A DNA stretch of 18,310 nucleotides from an uncultured Clostridia bacterium (GTDB lineage Bacteria > Bacillota > Clostridia > Christensenellales > Pumilibacteraceae). The stretch is taken from NCBI GenBank assembly GCA_947385185.1, contig CANDJX010000013.1, positions 1 through 18,310 of the forward strand, given 5' to 3'. Shown in pieces: positions 1-7,521 of this stretch (its first letter is position 1; every line of letters begins with the position of its first letter). Below the pieces are notes generated by a model, which saw nothing but the letters and a program-made list of their open reading frames with translations, was not told where the DNA came from and made no database searches. Position numbers and translations under genes: made by a program.

Positions 1-426
1 GGAAAAGCCTTCCGGGAGTTTTTCGACATAGTTCGTATGGCTCATCCAGCACAACGAATCTTTCTTCACTCCTTCGAAAAGCAGAGATTCTTTTACGGTC
101 AGTTTCTGTCTGCCGTATTCCCTCGCGCCCTGTCCGACTGCGCCGCCATTAAGATCGGCTATGAGCTGACAACCGTAGCATATGCCGAGAATGGGCACGC
201 CCGAATTTATCAACCCGAGCTCGACCTTCGGCGCGCTCTCGTCGTAAGTGTTGCTCGGTCCGCCGGTGAAAATTATTCCGATCGGCTTTTTTTCGAGCAG
301 CTTCGCGGTCGGCGTTGTATAAGGAAGAAGCTCGCAATATACGTTGTGTTCGCGCACGCGGCGGGCGATGAGCTGATTGTACTGTCCGCCGAAATCGAGA
401 ACTATAAGTGTCTGTCGTGTTTCCAT
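1..426 (-). CDS. guaA: GMP synthase (glutamine-hydrolysing), N-terminal part; runs off the left edge
   Basis: This is the first 142 residues of GMP synthase, which aminates XMP to GMP in purine biosynthesis using ammonia from glutamine. The visible part is the class I glutamine amidotransferase domain. It opens with LVLDFGGQYNQLIARRVRE-type sequence (here IVLDFGGQYNQLIARRVRE), then FTGGPSN near residue 53, the nucleophile elbow GICYGCQ with Cys83, and MSHTNYVEKLPEGF near 128. Most relatives have Met where this protein has Cys86 just after the elbow. The ATP-pyrophosphatase half and the dimerisation domain lie outside the window. The ATG at 424-426 is preceded by GGGAGG, at a rather long spacing of about 14 nt. 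It lies 41 nt downstream of the methyltransferase stop with no terminator between, so the two are probably co-transcribed. Identity is very secure. Confidence 0.95.
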   Translation of the reverse strand, partial: METRQTLIVLDFGGQYNQLIARRVREHNVYCELLPYTTPTAKLLEKKPIGIIFTGGPSNTYDESAPKVELGLINSGVPILGICYGCQLIADLNGGAVGQGAREYGRQKLTVKESLLFEGVKKDSLCWMSHTNYVEKLPEGFS

Positions 427-467
427 GTGTGGGTTTTCGACCTCCCTGTCGTTGTCGTAAAAGTATG

Positions 468-1175
468 TCAGTTGAATTTCGTTTTCGTAAATTCGTAAAG
501 CCCGATCGCCACCGCCTGCGGAAGATTCAGCGAATCTATATCGCGGGAATGCGGTATTATTACCGGCGTGCCTGCCGTCGCAAGCCCGGGCGGCAGACCC
601 GACCCCTCGTTGCCGAATACGAACGCGCAGGGTTCGGCGGCTTCGACTGTACCGAGCGGGCGCGAACGCGGGTCCAGCATAAACAGATATTTCTGCCCGT
701 CAAACGCGGCGGCGTAGTCCTCCCATGACGAAAAAAGAGAAACGTCGAGCGCGAACACAGCGCCCATGGACGCACGGACGGTGCGCGGGTCGTAGACGTC
801 CGCGGCTTCGCCGACAACGACAAGGCGGCGCACGCCGAATCCGAGCATGGTACGCATGATCGTACCGAGATTGCCGGCGTCGGACGGACGCACGAGCGTC
901 ACGTGAGTTTCGGAAACGAACGGCGCGTAACGCTTTCTGAACTCGCCGACGACGAACGTGTTGCCCTTCTTCGCTATGCGTTCCACGTCGCGGTCGGAAA
1001 CGTAAACCTTATCCGCGACCGGCGCGAGTATGTCCTCGACCTCCTTTGTCATGCGGAAACGCGAATGCAAAGCAATAGCCGTCACGTCGTCCGGTCTGCG
1101 TCCGACGAGCTCCATCGTCGGAAAAGCGCCGAGAGCGTAGGAAACGTCGCCCGTTTTGTCGTATGCGCGAAACAT
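468..1175 (-). CDS. TrmH/SpoU-family RNA 2'-O-methyltransferase
   Basis: A 235-aa SPOUT-class methyltransferase expected to transfer a methyl group from S-adenosylmethionine to a ribose 2'-OH in tRNA or rRNA. All three SpoU motifs are visible: motif 1 LVRPSDAGNLGTIMRT (about 94-109), motif 2 FGNEGSGL (187-194) and motif 3 IPHSRDIDSLNLPQAVAIGL (about 207-226), which form the trefoil knot. Residues 1-80 are a short N-terminal region rather than a full L30e-like domain. The particular RNA target cannot be read from sequence. A consensus promoter sits with its -10 box only 6 nt before the ATG and there is no Shine-Dalgarno sequence, so the message is probably leaderless. guaA follows 41 nt downstream. 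Confidence 0.9.
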   Translation of the reverse strand: MFRAYDKTGDVSYALGAFPTMELVGRRPDDVTAIALHSRFRMTKEVEDILAPVADKVYVSDRDVERIAKKGNTFVVGEFRKRYAPFVSETHVTLVRPSDAGNLGTIMRTMLGFGVRRLVVVGEAADVYDPRTVRASMGAVFALDVSLFSSWEDYAAAFDGQKYLFMLDPRSRPLGTVEAAEPCAFVFGNEGSGLPPGLATAGTPVIIPHSRDIDSLNLPQAVAIGLYEFTKTKFN

Positions 1176-1181
1176 AGTATC

Positions 1182-1210
1182 AGTATAAATTATACGGAGT
1201 AAAAAGTCAA
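1182..1210 (-). promoter_or_regulatory. Sigma-A promoter of the trmH-like gene, leaderless arrangement
   Basis: On the minus strand TTGACT (1205-1210), a 17-nt spacer, then TATACT (1182-1187). Only GATACT separates the -10 box from the ATG at 1175, so transcription would start at or next to the A of the start codon. The intergenic space to the upstream glycosylase stop is 48 bp. Both hexamers differ from consensus by one base. Confidence 0.75.
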
Positions 1211-1223
1211 CGATTTGCGGCGT

Positions 1224-2051
1224 TCAAGCCCGACGAAGTATATTCCGGTTATAGTGGTATATGTACTGCTGAGCGAGCCCCGCAAGTTCGCCGTACCGTG
1301 CGAGATAGTAAGCGCGGATTTTCGCGTTCGTATCGAGCTCGTCCGTCCCGAGCGCCTGTTCCATCCAGGTATCGACGGGAAACGTATCGCCGCGTCCGAG
1401 CCCGAACAGCATTATGCAGTCCGCGACCTTCGGTCCGACGCCTTTTACGGTCAGGAGCTTTTTCATGGCGAGCGCGGTATCCGACGCTTTTACGTCGGCG
1501 ATGAATTCGTCGGTAACGACGCGCGTAGCTTCGTACAGATACGGCGCGCGATAGCCCGCGCCGAGCATTGCGAAGTCCTCGGCTTTAAGCGCGGCAAGTT
1601 CCTCTCTCGTCGGGAAAGCGTAACCGTTTTCCGTTTTCTTTCCCGCCGCCGCACAGATCGCGGATATGATCTTCTTTATCCTCGGGATATTATTGTTCGC
1701 CGATATTATAAACGATATTATCATCTCGAACGGATCCTGCCGTAAAAGCCGCACTCCGCGCGCCGCTTCGGCGGCGACTTTCAATTCGTCGAACGCGGAT
1801 AGTCTTTTATTCAGTTCCGCATAATCCGTATCGAACGCAAAATAATGCAGAAAATAATCGACGTCGCGGGTCGCGACCGTGACGGTATTCCCAGCCTGCT
1901 CGGCATGACAGAATTTATCCGCGGACCATACGTCGTAACCCCCGCCCGACGGCGCGAATCTGAATACCTGCCCGCACTCGAGCGTATCGGCGAGCGTGAA
2001 GCATTCGGCGCCCGCAACCGTAAATCCGCAATTTTTTTTGATGATCGGCAT
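1224..2051 (-). CDS. 8-oxoguanine DNA glycosylase/AP lyase (OGG1-like, HhH-GPD)
   Basis: A 275-aa base-excision repair enzyme that removes 8-oxoguanine. Residues 1-100 match the OGG N-terminal domain (FTLADTLECGQVFRF near 18-32). The HhH-GPD core follows: QDPFEMIISFIISANNNIPR near 105-124, then the helix-hairpin-helix VKGVGPKVADCIMLF (202-216) and FPVDTW (224-229). Lys208 corresponds to the Schiff-base lysine and Asp227 to the catalytic aspartate of the family. The start at 2051 is chosen because family homology begins there and GGAG lies about 12 nt upstream; the open frame continues to 2177, but that extension is coded by the structured repeat element and is not plausible protein. It is probably transcribed from the spoVG promoter, through the repeat. 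Confidence 0.9.
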   Translation of the reverse strand: MPIIKKNCGFTVAGAECFTLADTLECGQVFRFAPSGGGYDVWSADKFCHAEQAGNTVTVATRDVDYFLHYFAFDTDYAELNKRLSAFDELKVAAEAARGVRLLRQDPFEMIISFIISANNNIPRIKKIISAICAAAGKKTENGYAFPTREELAALKAEDFAMLGAGYRAPYLYEATRVVTDEFIADVKASDTALAMKKLLTVKGVGPKVADCIMLFGLGRGDTFPVDTWMEQALGTDELDTNAKIRAYYLARYGELAGLAQQYIYHYNRNILRRA

Positions 2052-2070
2052 AGAATATATTAACTCCAAA

Positions 2071-2228
2071 GAAGCTCCGAATAAGCGACGCGAGCAAGAT
2101 TGCGTCGACGATTTGTGCGAGAAGAAGGCGTAGCACCGAGTTCGTAGCAGAGCTACGGGCGAAGTGCGGGAACGCACTTATCGCACAAATCGGCAGCAAG
2201 ATTGCCGCATGAGCTTATGAGGAGATTC
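2071..2228. repeat. 158-bp structured inverted-repeat element (MITE-like) between spoVG and the glycosylase gene
   Basis: The ends are imperfect inverted repeats: 2071-2086 matches the reverse complement of 2213-2228 at 13 of 16 positions. Inside are a hairpin at 2086-2107 (CGACGC/GCGTCG), a perfect 11-bp inverted pair GATTTGTGCGA (2110-2120) / TCGCACAAATC (2181-2191), and enclosed within it CGTAGC-AGA-GCTACG (2043 offset aside, at 2143-2157) and AAGTGCG-GGAA-CGCACTT (2162-2179). A last hairpin CGGCA/TGCCG spans 2191-2207. The result is a cloverleaf-like multibranch fold with long terminal pairing. No protein is encoded. It may be a non-autonomous mobile repeat that is transcribed as a structured RNA; the fold was read by eye. 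Confidence 0.6.
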
Positions 2229-2237
2229 CATATAATA

Positions 2238-2265
2238 AGCGGAAGAGGCTTTCGCTTCTCCCGCT
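2238..2265 (-). terminator. Hairpin downstream of spoVG (weak or partial terminator)
   Basis: On the minus-strand RNA a 12-position stem (AGCGGGAGAAGC with GCCTCTTCCGCT, one G-U pair and one A-C mismatch) is closed by a GAAA tetraloop, 20 nt after the spoVG stop. The tail is TATTATATGG rather than a T run, so it is more likely an attenuating or 3'-stabilising hairpin than a strong terminator. Confidence 0.4.
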
Positions 2266-2284
2266 CGTGTGAATTTATCCGTAC

Positions 2285-2569
2285 TTATGTTTCGGAAGAC
2301 GTTTCCGCAAGTTTAAGCGCCTTTTCGTATTCGGCGAGTATGATCCTGCCGAGTTCGGCGCGGGTCTCGCTGTTAAGCGGATGAACGATGTCTTTATACT
2401 CGCCCTCGGGCGTCTTTTTCGACGGCATCGCTATAAAACATCCTTCGGTACCTTCGATTATCTTCACGTCGTGAACGACGAAGCAATCGTCGATAGTCAC
2501 GGACGCCACGGCTTTGAGTTTGCCGTCGCCCTTTTTCACTAATCTTACACGAACTTCGGTAATGTTCAT
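2285..2569 (-). CDS. spoVG: Septation/RNA-binding regulator SpoVG
   Basis: A 94-aa SpoVG protein, the usual family length. Recognisable segments are MNITEVRVRLVKKGDGKLKA at the N-terminus, then ASVTIDDCFVVHDVKIIEG and the very conserved FIAMPSKKTPEGEYKDIVHP (about 45-64). SpoVG was first described in Bacillus sporulation and cortex formation, and members of the family bind nucleic acid as regulators. The ATG at 2569 is chosen over an in-frame ATG 60 nt upstream because GGAAGGGAG ends three nt before it and homology starts exactly there. A strong vegetative promoter lies 73 nt upstream, so expression is probably not restricted to sporulation. The glycosylase gene follows after the structured repeat. 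Confidence 0.96.
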   Translation of the reverse strand: MNITEVRVRLVKKGDGKLKAVASVTIDDCFVVHDVKIIEGTEGCFIAMPSKKTPEGEYKDIVHPLNSETRAELGRIILAEYEKALKLAETSSET

Positions 2570-2641
2570 TTCTCCCTTCCTCAACTTGTTTATTGGAGTC
2601 GGTAACGCATAAAAAACCGCATTCCGCACCCCTGTATGCTT

Positions 2642-2670
2642 ATTATATCATAGCTTTTTTCATTTTGCAA
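2642..2670 (-). promoter_or_regulatory. Sigma-A promoter of spoVG
   Basis: On the minus strand TTGCAA (2665-2670), a 17-nt spacer and a perfect TATAAT (2642-2647). Transcription would start near 2635, giving a leader of about 65 nt before the spoVG ATG, unlike the leaderless promoters elsewhere in the window. The upstream flank is A/T-rich (an AAAAAAA tract and TTTTTTTCG), consistent with an UP-element. Confidence 0.8.
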
Positions 2671-2724
2671 TACTTTTTTTCGAAAAAAATCGTAAAACGC
2701 CGAAAAAATCCACGCATAACACGC

Positions 2725-2754
2725 TTGACTTAATGCGAGATGTTATTATATAAT
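2725..2754 (+). promoter_or_regulatory. Sigma-A promoter of the marR-cysE-cysS operon, nearly leaderless
   Basis: TTGACT (2725-2730), an 18-nt spacer, and TATAAT (2749-2754). The first ATG of the MarR frame is only 10 nt after the -10 box, so the predicted leader is about 3 nt. No Shine-Dalgarno sequence lies before that ATG. It is divergent from the spoVG promoter with 54 bp between the two -35 boxes. Confidence 0.75.
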
Positions 2755-2764
2755 TACTATTGTA

Positions 2765-3172
2765 ATGTCTGACTTCGGAGAAAAATTGATAGAACTCAGG
2801 ATCGCCACGCGCGGCGCGTGCAATTTCGAGCGCGGTAAAGGATGCGCCGTAACCCTGCGCACCAAGGCTTTATACCTGCTTTCGAAAAAACCGCGCTCGC
2901 CCATCGAGCTTATGGAGCGGCTTTGTATGGTCAAAAGCAACCTCGCGCTCCTCGCCGGTAAAATGGTCGAGGACGGCGCGGCGGAAAAGCTCAGAGGCTC
3001 CGAGGACAGACGCGTTATCTCTTACCGCATTACCGAAAAAGGCGAAGCCGAACTCGCGGAAACGCTCGCAAAGCTCGAAGAAAAATTCAAAGGCATATTT
3101 TCGACGGACAAACAAAAAGAAGAAGGCATGAAAAAATTCGACGACCTTCTCGACCTCCTGTCGTTCATCTGA
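2765..3172 (+). CDS. MarR-family winged-helix transcriptional regulator
   Basis: A 135-aa protein with MarR layout. The winged helix-turn-helix covers about residues 30-95: ALYLLSKKPRSPIELMERLC, then KSNLALLAGKMVEDGAAEKL as recognition helix, and the wing SEDRRVISYRITEKGEAELA including the conserved D-R-R. Helical dimerisation segments flank it. Cys19 and Cys27 sit in a basic N-terminal segment (RGACNFERGKGC), with Cys54 in the DNA-binding domain, which would allow thiol sensing, although that is inference. It is first in an operon, 6 nt ahead of cysE, so it may regulate its own operon and cysteine supply. The start is supported by the promoter 10 nt upstream and by family length; there is no ribosome binding site. 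Confidence 0.82.
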   Translation: MSDFGEKLIELRIATRGACNFERGKGCAVTLRTKALYLLSKKPRSPIELMERLCMVKSNLALLAGKMVEDGAAEKLRGSEDRRVISYRITEKGEAELAETLAKLEEKFKGIFSTDKQKEEGMKKFDDLLDLLSFI

Positions 3173-3178
3173 TAATCC

Positions 3179-3826
3179 ATGAAAAGAAAAGTAAACAAAA
3201 TAAAAATGGATCTCAAAGCCGCGCTCGAACACGATCCCGCGGCAAAGAGCGCGCTCGAAATCATTCTGACGTATAACGGTTTTCACGCTCTCGTGTATTA
3301 CCGACTGGCGCACTTCTTTTTCGTGCACCGCTTTCGTCTGCTCGCGCGCATGATCTCGTCTTTCGCGCGGCGAAGAACGGGCATCGAGATCCACCCCGGC
3401 GCGAAGATAGGCTACGGCATTTTCATCGACCACGGCACCGGCGTAGTCATCGGAGAAACGACCGAAATCGGCAACAACGTGACGATATATCAGGGCGCGA
3501 CTCTCGGCGGCACGGGCAAGGACACGGGCAAGCGTCACCCCACAGTCGAAAGCGGCGTCATGATAAGCGCGGGCGCGAAAGTGCTCGGTCCGATTACGAT
3601 CGGACGGAACGCAAAGATAGGCGCGGGCAGCGTGGTTCTGCGCGACGTACCCGCCAACGCGACCGTAGTAGGCGTTCCCGGCGTGGTAGTGCGGCTTAAC
3701 GGCGAACGCGTGGACGACCTCGATCAGTGCCTCCCCGACCCCGTAGAGGACGAATTGACTGCGATGAGGCGCAGGATCGACGAGCTCGAAAAAGAGCTTG
3801 CGAAAAAAGGCGAGGACAAGGAATAA
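3179..3826 (+). CDS. cysE: Serine O-acetyltransferase (short CysE type)
   Basis: This enzyme makes O-acetylserine from serine and acetyl-CoA, the committed step of cysteine synthesis. The 215-aa length fits the short clostridial form. Residues 10-62 are the helical serine acetyltransferase N-terminus; about 66-172 form the left-handed beta helix of hexapeptide repeats (IEIHPGAKIGYGIFIDHGTG, VIGETTEIGNNVTIYQGATL). Asp84-His85 and His120 (GKRHPTVESGV) align with the catalytic residues of the family. The tail from 188 is highly charged and helical. An alternative start is Met10 (3206); neither start has a clear ribosome binding site, so translation may be coupled to the marR stop 6 nt upstream. 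It precedes cysS by 3 nt. Confidence 0.94.
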   Translation: MKRKVNKIKMDLKAALEHDPAAKSALEIILTYNGFHALVYYRLAHFFFVHRFRLLARMISSFARRRTGIEIHPGAKIGYGIFIDHGTGVVIGETTEIGNNVTIYQGATLGGTGKDTGKRHPTVESGVMISAGAKVLGPITIGRNAKIGAGSVVLRDVPANATVVGVPGVVVRLNGERVDDLDQCLPDPVEDELTAMRRRIDELEKELAKKGEDKE

Positions 3827-3829
3827 TTT

Positions 3830-5215
3830 ATGATAGTATATAACACGCTTACGCGCAGAAAGGAAGAACTTAAAACCGTCGTGCCCGGCAAAGTCGGGAT
3901 GTACTCGTGCGGACCGACCGTATATTCGCGCGCGCATATGGGAAATATGCGGGCGTACCTTTTTATGGATACGCTCCGCCGCGTCATTACTTTCAACGGG
4001 TATGAACTGACCGGAGTAATGAACATCACCGACGTCGGGCATCTGACGAGCGACGCAGACGACGGAGAGGACAAAATGCAGACCGCCGCCAAAAAAACGG
4101 GTAAAAGCCCGTGGGAGATCGCCGCGCACTTCACCGATCTGTTCCTCAAAGACATCGACAGACTGAACATCGGGCGACCCGAAATCATAGCCAAAGCGAC
4201 CGAACATATCGACGATATGCTCGCGTTCGTCGAAGCGCTCGTCGAAAAGGGCTACGGTTACGAAACGAGCGACGGCATTTATTTCGACATTTCCCGCTTC
4301 CCCTCTTACGGCAAACTTTCGGGCAATAACAGACTGGACGACAATATCGCCGGCGCGCGCGTGGACGTAAATACCGAAAAGCGCAATCCCGCCGATTTCG
4401 CGCTCTGGAAAAAAGCGCCGAAGGAACATATCATGCAATGGGACTCGCCGTGGGGACGCAGTTACCCCGGCTGGCACATCGAATGTTCGACGATGTCGAG
4501 AAAATATCTCGGCGATACGTTCGACATTCATACCGGCGGCGTCGATCATATTCCCATTCACCACGAAAACGAGATCGCGCAGTCCGAAGCGCTGCTCGGT
4601 CACCCCGCCGTGAACTATTGGATGCACGTCGAGTTCATGCAGGTGGACGGTCGCAAAATGAGCAAGAGCCTCGGAAACACCTATACGCTCGACCAACTCG
4701 AAGAACGCGGATACTCGCCCATGGATTTCAGATATTTCTGTCTGAACACGCATTACCGCAAAAAGCTCAACTTCACTTTCGAGGGCATGGACGCGGCAAA
4801 GACGGCTTACGCAAGGCTGCTTGCGCTCCTTAAAAGCTGCGCGGGAAGCGACGCGAAAACCGACCCTGCCGTCATAGAAAACTTCCGCAAAGAGTTTTCG
4901 GACGCGGTAAACGACGACCTCAACGTTCCGCTCGGCATGGGCGCGCTGTGGACGCTGCTCCGCAATCCCCCGTCGCGCGACATATACGACGCCGCGATGT
5001 GGGCGGATTCCGTGCTCGGTCTGTCGCTTGACAAATGCACCGAAGAAGTCAGAACCGAAGCGCCGGCTCAAATCAGAGAGATCGCCGAAAAACGGTGGGC
5101 GGCAAGGCTCGCGAAAGACTGGGCGACGAGCGACGCGCTCCGCGCCGAACTCGCGTCGATGGGCTGGAGCGTCAAAGACGGCAAAGAAGGTTATGAACTG
5201 ACCGAAAACAAATAA
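3830..5215 (+). CDS. cysS: Cysteinyl-tRNA synthetase
   Basis: A 461-aa class I synthetase that charges tRNA-Cys, of usual family length. The HIGH-type signature is AHMGN (35-39) within YSCGPTVYSRAHMGN; KMSKS is at 276-280. Zinc ligands of the family are visible as Cys27, Cys219 in WHIECSTMS, and His/Glu in the IPIHHENEIAQ segment near 241-251. The DALR-like anticodon-binding helices occupy the C-terminal third, ending with WATSDALRAELASMGW. AAGGA lies 8 nt before the ATG at 3830. It is the last gene of the marR-cysE-cysS operon, which places cysteine synthesis next to its use in translation. A strong terminator follows 12 nt after the stop. Confidence 0.97.
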   Translation: MIVYNTLTRRKEELKTVVPGKVGMYSCGPTVYSRAHMGNMRAYLFMDTLRRVITFNGYELTGVMNITDVGHLTSDADDGEDKMQTAAKKTGKSPWEIAAHFTDLFLKDIDRLNIGRPEIIAKATEHIDDMLAFVEALVEKGYGYETSDGIYFDISRFPSYGKLSGNNRLDDNIAGARVDVNTEKRNPADFALWKKAPKEHIMQWDSPWGRSYPGWHIECSTMSRKYLGDTFDIHTGGVDHIPIHHENEIAQSEALLGHPAVNYWMHVEFMQVDGRKMSKSLGNTYTLDQLEERGYSPMDFRYFCLNTHYRKKLNFTFEGMDAAKTAYARLLALLKSCAGSDAKTDPAVIENFRKEFSDAVNDDLNVPLGMGALWTLLRNPPSRDIYDAAMWADSVLGLSLDKCTEEVRTEAPAQIREIAEKRWAARLAKDWATSDALRAELASMGWSVKDGKEGYELTENK

Positions 5216-5227
5216 AATATCGAAAAC

Positions 5228-5266
5228 AAAAAAGAACAGGCATAAATTCAACGCCTGTTCTTTTTT
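5228..5266 (+). terminator. Rho-independent terminator of cysS
   Basis: A 14-bp perfect stem: AAAAAAGAACAGGC (5228-5241) and GCCTGTTCTTTTTT (5253-5266) with an 11-nt loop, ending in six T. The A run on the opposite side means it could also act leftward. Confidence 0.9.
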
Positions 5267-5284
5267 CGCAATTCCGACTTTTCT

Positions 5285-5431
5285 TTATCCCATATTACGT
5301 TTATCTTCGTCTATGAAAATAATATCTTTCGCATACTCGTCGAACGCCGTACAACTATATTCGTATTCGGTCGATAACAGAAACGGTCGACCGCGGGAGA
5401 AATTACGGACATACTCACAGCATCCGAACAT
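5285..5431 (-). CDS. Candidate 48-aa small ORF after sbcC
   Basis: Reading leftward after the sbcC stop there is an open frame of 48 codons starting MFGCCEYVRNFSRGRP and ending DIIFIDEDKRNMG. It is acidic and aromatic, has three Cys, and no domain that I recognise. It begins 14 nt after the sbcC stop but lacks a Shine-Dalgarno site, so it would depend on read-through from sbcC. The rest of the 5216-5445 gap holds only the cysS terminator. It may be a remnant or chance ORF. Confidence 0.2.
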   Translation of the reverse strand: MFGCCEYVRNFSRGRPFLLSTEYEYSCTAFDEYAKDIIFIDEDKRNMG

Positions 5432-5445
5432 AAACCGACATGAAC

Positions 5446-7521
5446 TTACATTATTTCGATCAGACTGCCGCGCGATTCGGTAGCGTGAACTACGTGCACG
5501 CGCGACGATATGCGCGATACGAGGTCGTCGACGTGGCTTATCAGTCCTACGGTGACTTCTTTAGACAGTTCGCGCAGGGCGGAAACCACCGTTTCGACCG
5601 CTTCGTCGTGAAGCGTTCCGAACCCTTCGTCGAGGAAGAAAAACTCGAAATTCTTTCCCGCCGATATATAACGCATGATGGAAATAGCGATCGACAGCGA
5701 CGCAAGGAAGGTTTCGCCGCCGGACAGCGTCTTTATTTTTCGTTCCTTGTTCCCGTTCAGAAAGTCGCGGATATAGAACGTCTTGTCGCGGTATTCGAGC
5801 GTATAATTCCCGCCCGATAATTTCGACATTATCGCCGACGCGGACACGGTAAAGTCTTTTATATACTCCTCGGTGACAAACTCGGCGAACGCGTTGTTGC
5901 GGAACAGGACTACCATGCCGCCGAGTTCTTTCTGCCTGACCGCAAGCGTCTTGCGCTCCGCGTTTTTCTTTTCGATCTCCGCAAGCGCTTTTTCCGTTTC
6001 GGAAATCTCCAGTTCCGCCGCAACGAGCATTTTTTGTTTCGTATCGTATTCGCCCGAAACTTCGGCAGACCTTGCGGAAAGTTTTCCGCCCTCCTCCGCG
6101 TCGTACTCGTCCCTGCCCTTTCCGCTTAACTGAACGCTCAACGCCTCGGCTGTAGCGACCGATTGCGCGAGCGCGGTTTCCGCATATTTTATATCTTTTG
6201 CGGTTTCTTCGACCGCGCGCTTTTTCATTTTAAGCGCATTAAGCGATTTATTCACGTCGCCGTGCGGAGCGATTTCTTCGGCTATCTGTTTTTCGAGTTC
6301 GGCAACCTCGGCGTTGCAGCGTCTGCCGCTCTCCACCGCCGCATTCAGTTTTTCGCCGAGCGCGGCAAGTTTGCGCTCCTTATTCGCACGGTCCACAGCT
6401 CCGCCGCCGTCGGATCTGTGCGACTTGATTTCCCCGCCGCATACGGGGCACTTATCGCCTTCCTCGGTATGCGAGAGAATAAGCGCGACCGCGCTGTCGA
6501 TGTCGGACGAAAGCGACGCGTCCAACTCGGCTTTCAGTCTGTCGTACTCGTTTTTTTCTCTTTTATACGCTTCGCGGGAAGCGGCAAGGTCGTTTTTACG
6601 TTTTGTCAGTTGCGCGCCGAGCTTTTCCGCACGCTCGGAAATGCCTTTCAGTTCCTGCTCCTTTGCCGCAAGCGCAGCAAGTTCCGCCGAGGGGTCGGCG
6701 CATAGACCTTTCAGTTTTTCGAGCTTCGACCTGTTATCCGCCGCGGACTTGTTCGCGGTTTCGAGCTCTCGGGTCAATCGGACTATTTCTTCGTGCAGTT
6801 TGCGTTTGCCCTCCTCGGCAAGCAATTTTTCGCTTAGTTCTTTTTTCTCTTTACCGAGTTTTCCGAGTTCGGCGGTAAGCGTTTTTACCTCGGCTTTTTT
6901 TAATTTAAGGTTCTCTTTCGTTCTGCCGTCCGCTTCGTACCGATCGAGGATCAGATCTATACCCCTCAGTTTTTCGGTCACTTCGGCAAGCATTGTATTC
7001 GCGACTTTGTGAAGTTCGCCGAACCGCTCGAGCGAAAGTATCCGTTGAAGCGTTCTCGTCCTGTCGGCGTGTCTGTTGTCGAGAAATTTTCCGAACTGTC
7101 CCTGCTCGAGGAGCGCGACCTGCGTGAATTGATCGACGTCGAGCCCGATCATTTCCGAAATCCTGCCGAACGCCGCGTCGCCGCTCTCGATAATTTCGCC
7201 GTTATGTTTCAACGCGAAATCGTTATTGCCCTTACGGCGAAGCACGCGGCGCGTTTCGTACACTTCGCCGCCGCTCTCGAATTTCAGTTCGATAATCGCT
7301 TTATCTTCGGAAAGATTTATAAAATCCTCGAGCTTCGAGTCGGAGCGCGAGATACCTTTATACAGCGCAAGAAGCATCGCCGTGAATATCGTCGATTTTC
7401 CGCTTCCCGTGTCCCCCGAAATACAGAAGATTTTTTCGCCCGACGCGAGCGAATCGAAATCGATTGTCTGCGCCTCGCGGAAAGAATTCAGGTTTTCTAT
7501 GCTTATGCTTATCGGTCGCAT
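5446..7521 (-). CDS. sbcC: Exonuclease SbcC-like ATPase (Rad50-type SMC), compact form
   Basis: ATPase subunit of the SbcCD (Mre11-Rad50-like) nuclease, which trims hairpins and DNA ends. At the N-terminus is Walker A GDTGSGKST (36-44); the Q-loop region LLEQGQFGKFL is near 138-147. Coiled coil covers about 175-350 and 372-530, and between them is the zinc-hook CPVC with Cys358 and Cys361. The C-terminus carries signature LSGGETF (599-605) and Walker B FFFLDEGFGTL (627-637). At 691 aa it is well short of the 1000 or so residues of the longer SbcC proteins, with short coils and intact motifs. The ATG at 7521 overlaps the sbcD end by 13 nt, so the two are translationally coupled. Confidence 0.94.
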   Translation of the reverse strand: MRPISISIENLNSFREAQTIDFDSLASGEKIFCISGDTGSGKSTIFTAMLLALYKGISRSDSKLEDFINLSEDKAIIELKFESGGEVYETRRVLRRKGNNDFALKHNGEIIESGDAAFGRISEMIGLDVDQFTQVALLEQGQFGKFLDNRHADRTRTLQRILSLERFGELHKVANTMLAEVTEKLRGIDLILDRYEADGRTKENLKLKKAEVKTLTAELGKLGKEKKELSEKLLAEEGKRKLHEEIVRLTRELETANKSAADNRSKLEKLKGLCADPSAELAALAAKEQELKGISERAEKLGAQLTKRKNDLAASREAYKREKNEYDRLKAELDASLSSDIDSAVALILSHTEEGDKCPVCGGEIKSHRSDGGGAVDRANKERKLAALGEKLNAAVESGRRCNAEVAELEKQIAEEIAPHGDVNKSLNALKMKKRAVEETAKDIKYAETALAQSVATAEALSVQLSGKGRDEYDAEEGGKLSARSAEVSGEYDTKQKMLVAAELEISETEKALAEIEKKNAERKTLAVRQKELGGMVVLFRNNAFAEFVTEEYIKDFTVSASAIMSKLSGGNYTLEYRDKTFYIRDFLNGNKERKIKTLSGGETFLASLSIAISIMRYISAGKNFEFFFLDEGFGTLHDEAVETVVSALRELSKEVTVGLISHVDDLVSRISSRVHVVHATESRGSLIEIM

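Noticed and set aside
2052..2177. N-terminal extension of the glycosylase up to 2177
   Set aside because: The extra 42 residues are coded by the structured repeat element and do not resemble the family; the start at 2051 has homology and GGAG.
2671..2764. T-box or S-box riboswitch ahead of the cys operon
   Set aside because: The promoter's -10 box is only 10 nt from the ATG, leaving no room for a leader RNA.
2870..5251. A 793-codon open frame on the minus strand opposite marR, cysE and cysS
   Set aside because: It mirrors three well-identified genes on the other strand, is biased toward Phe, His, Arg and Val as antisense shadows are, and has no recognisable domain.
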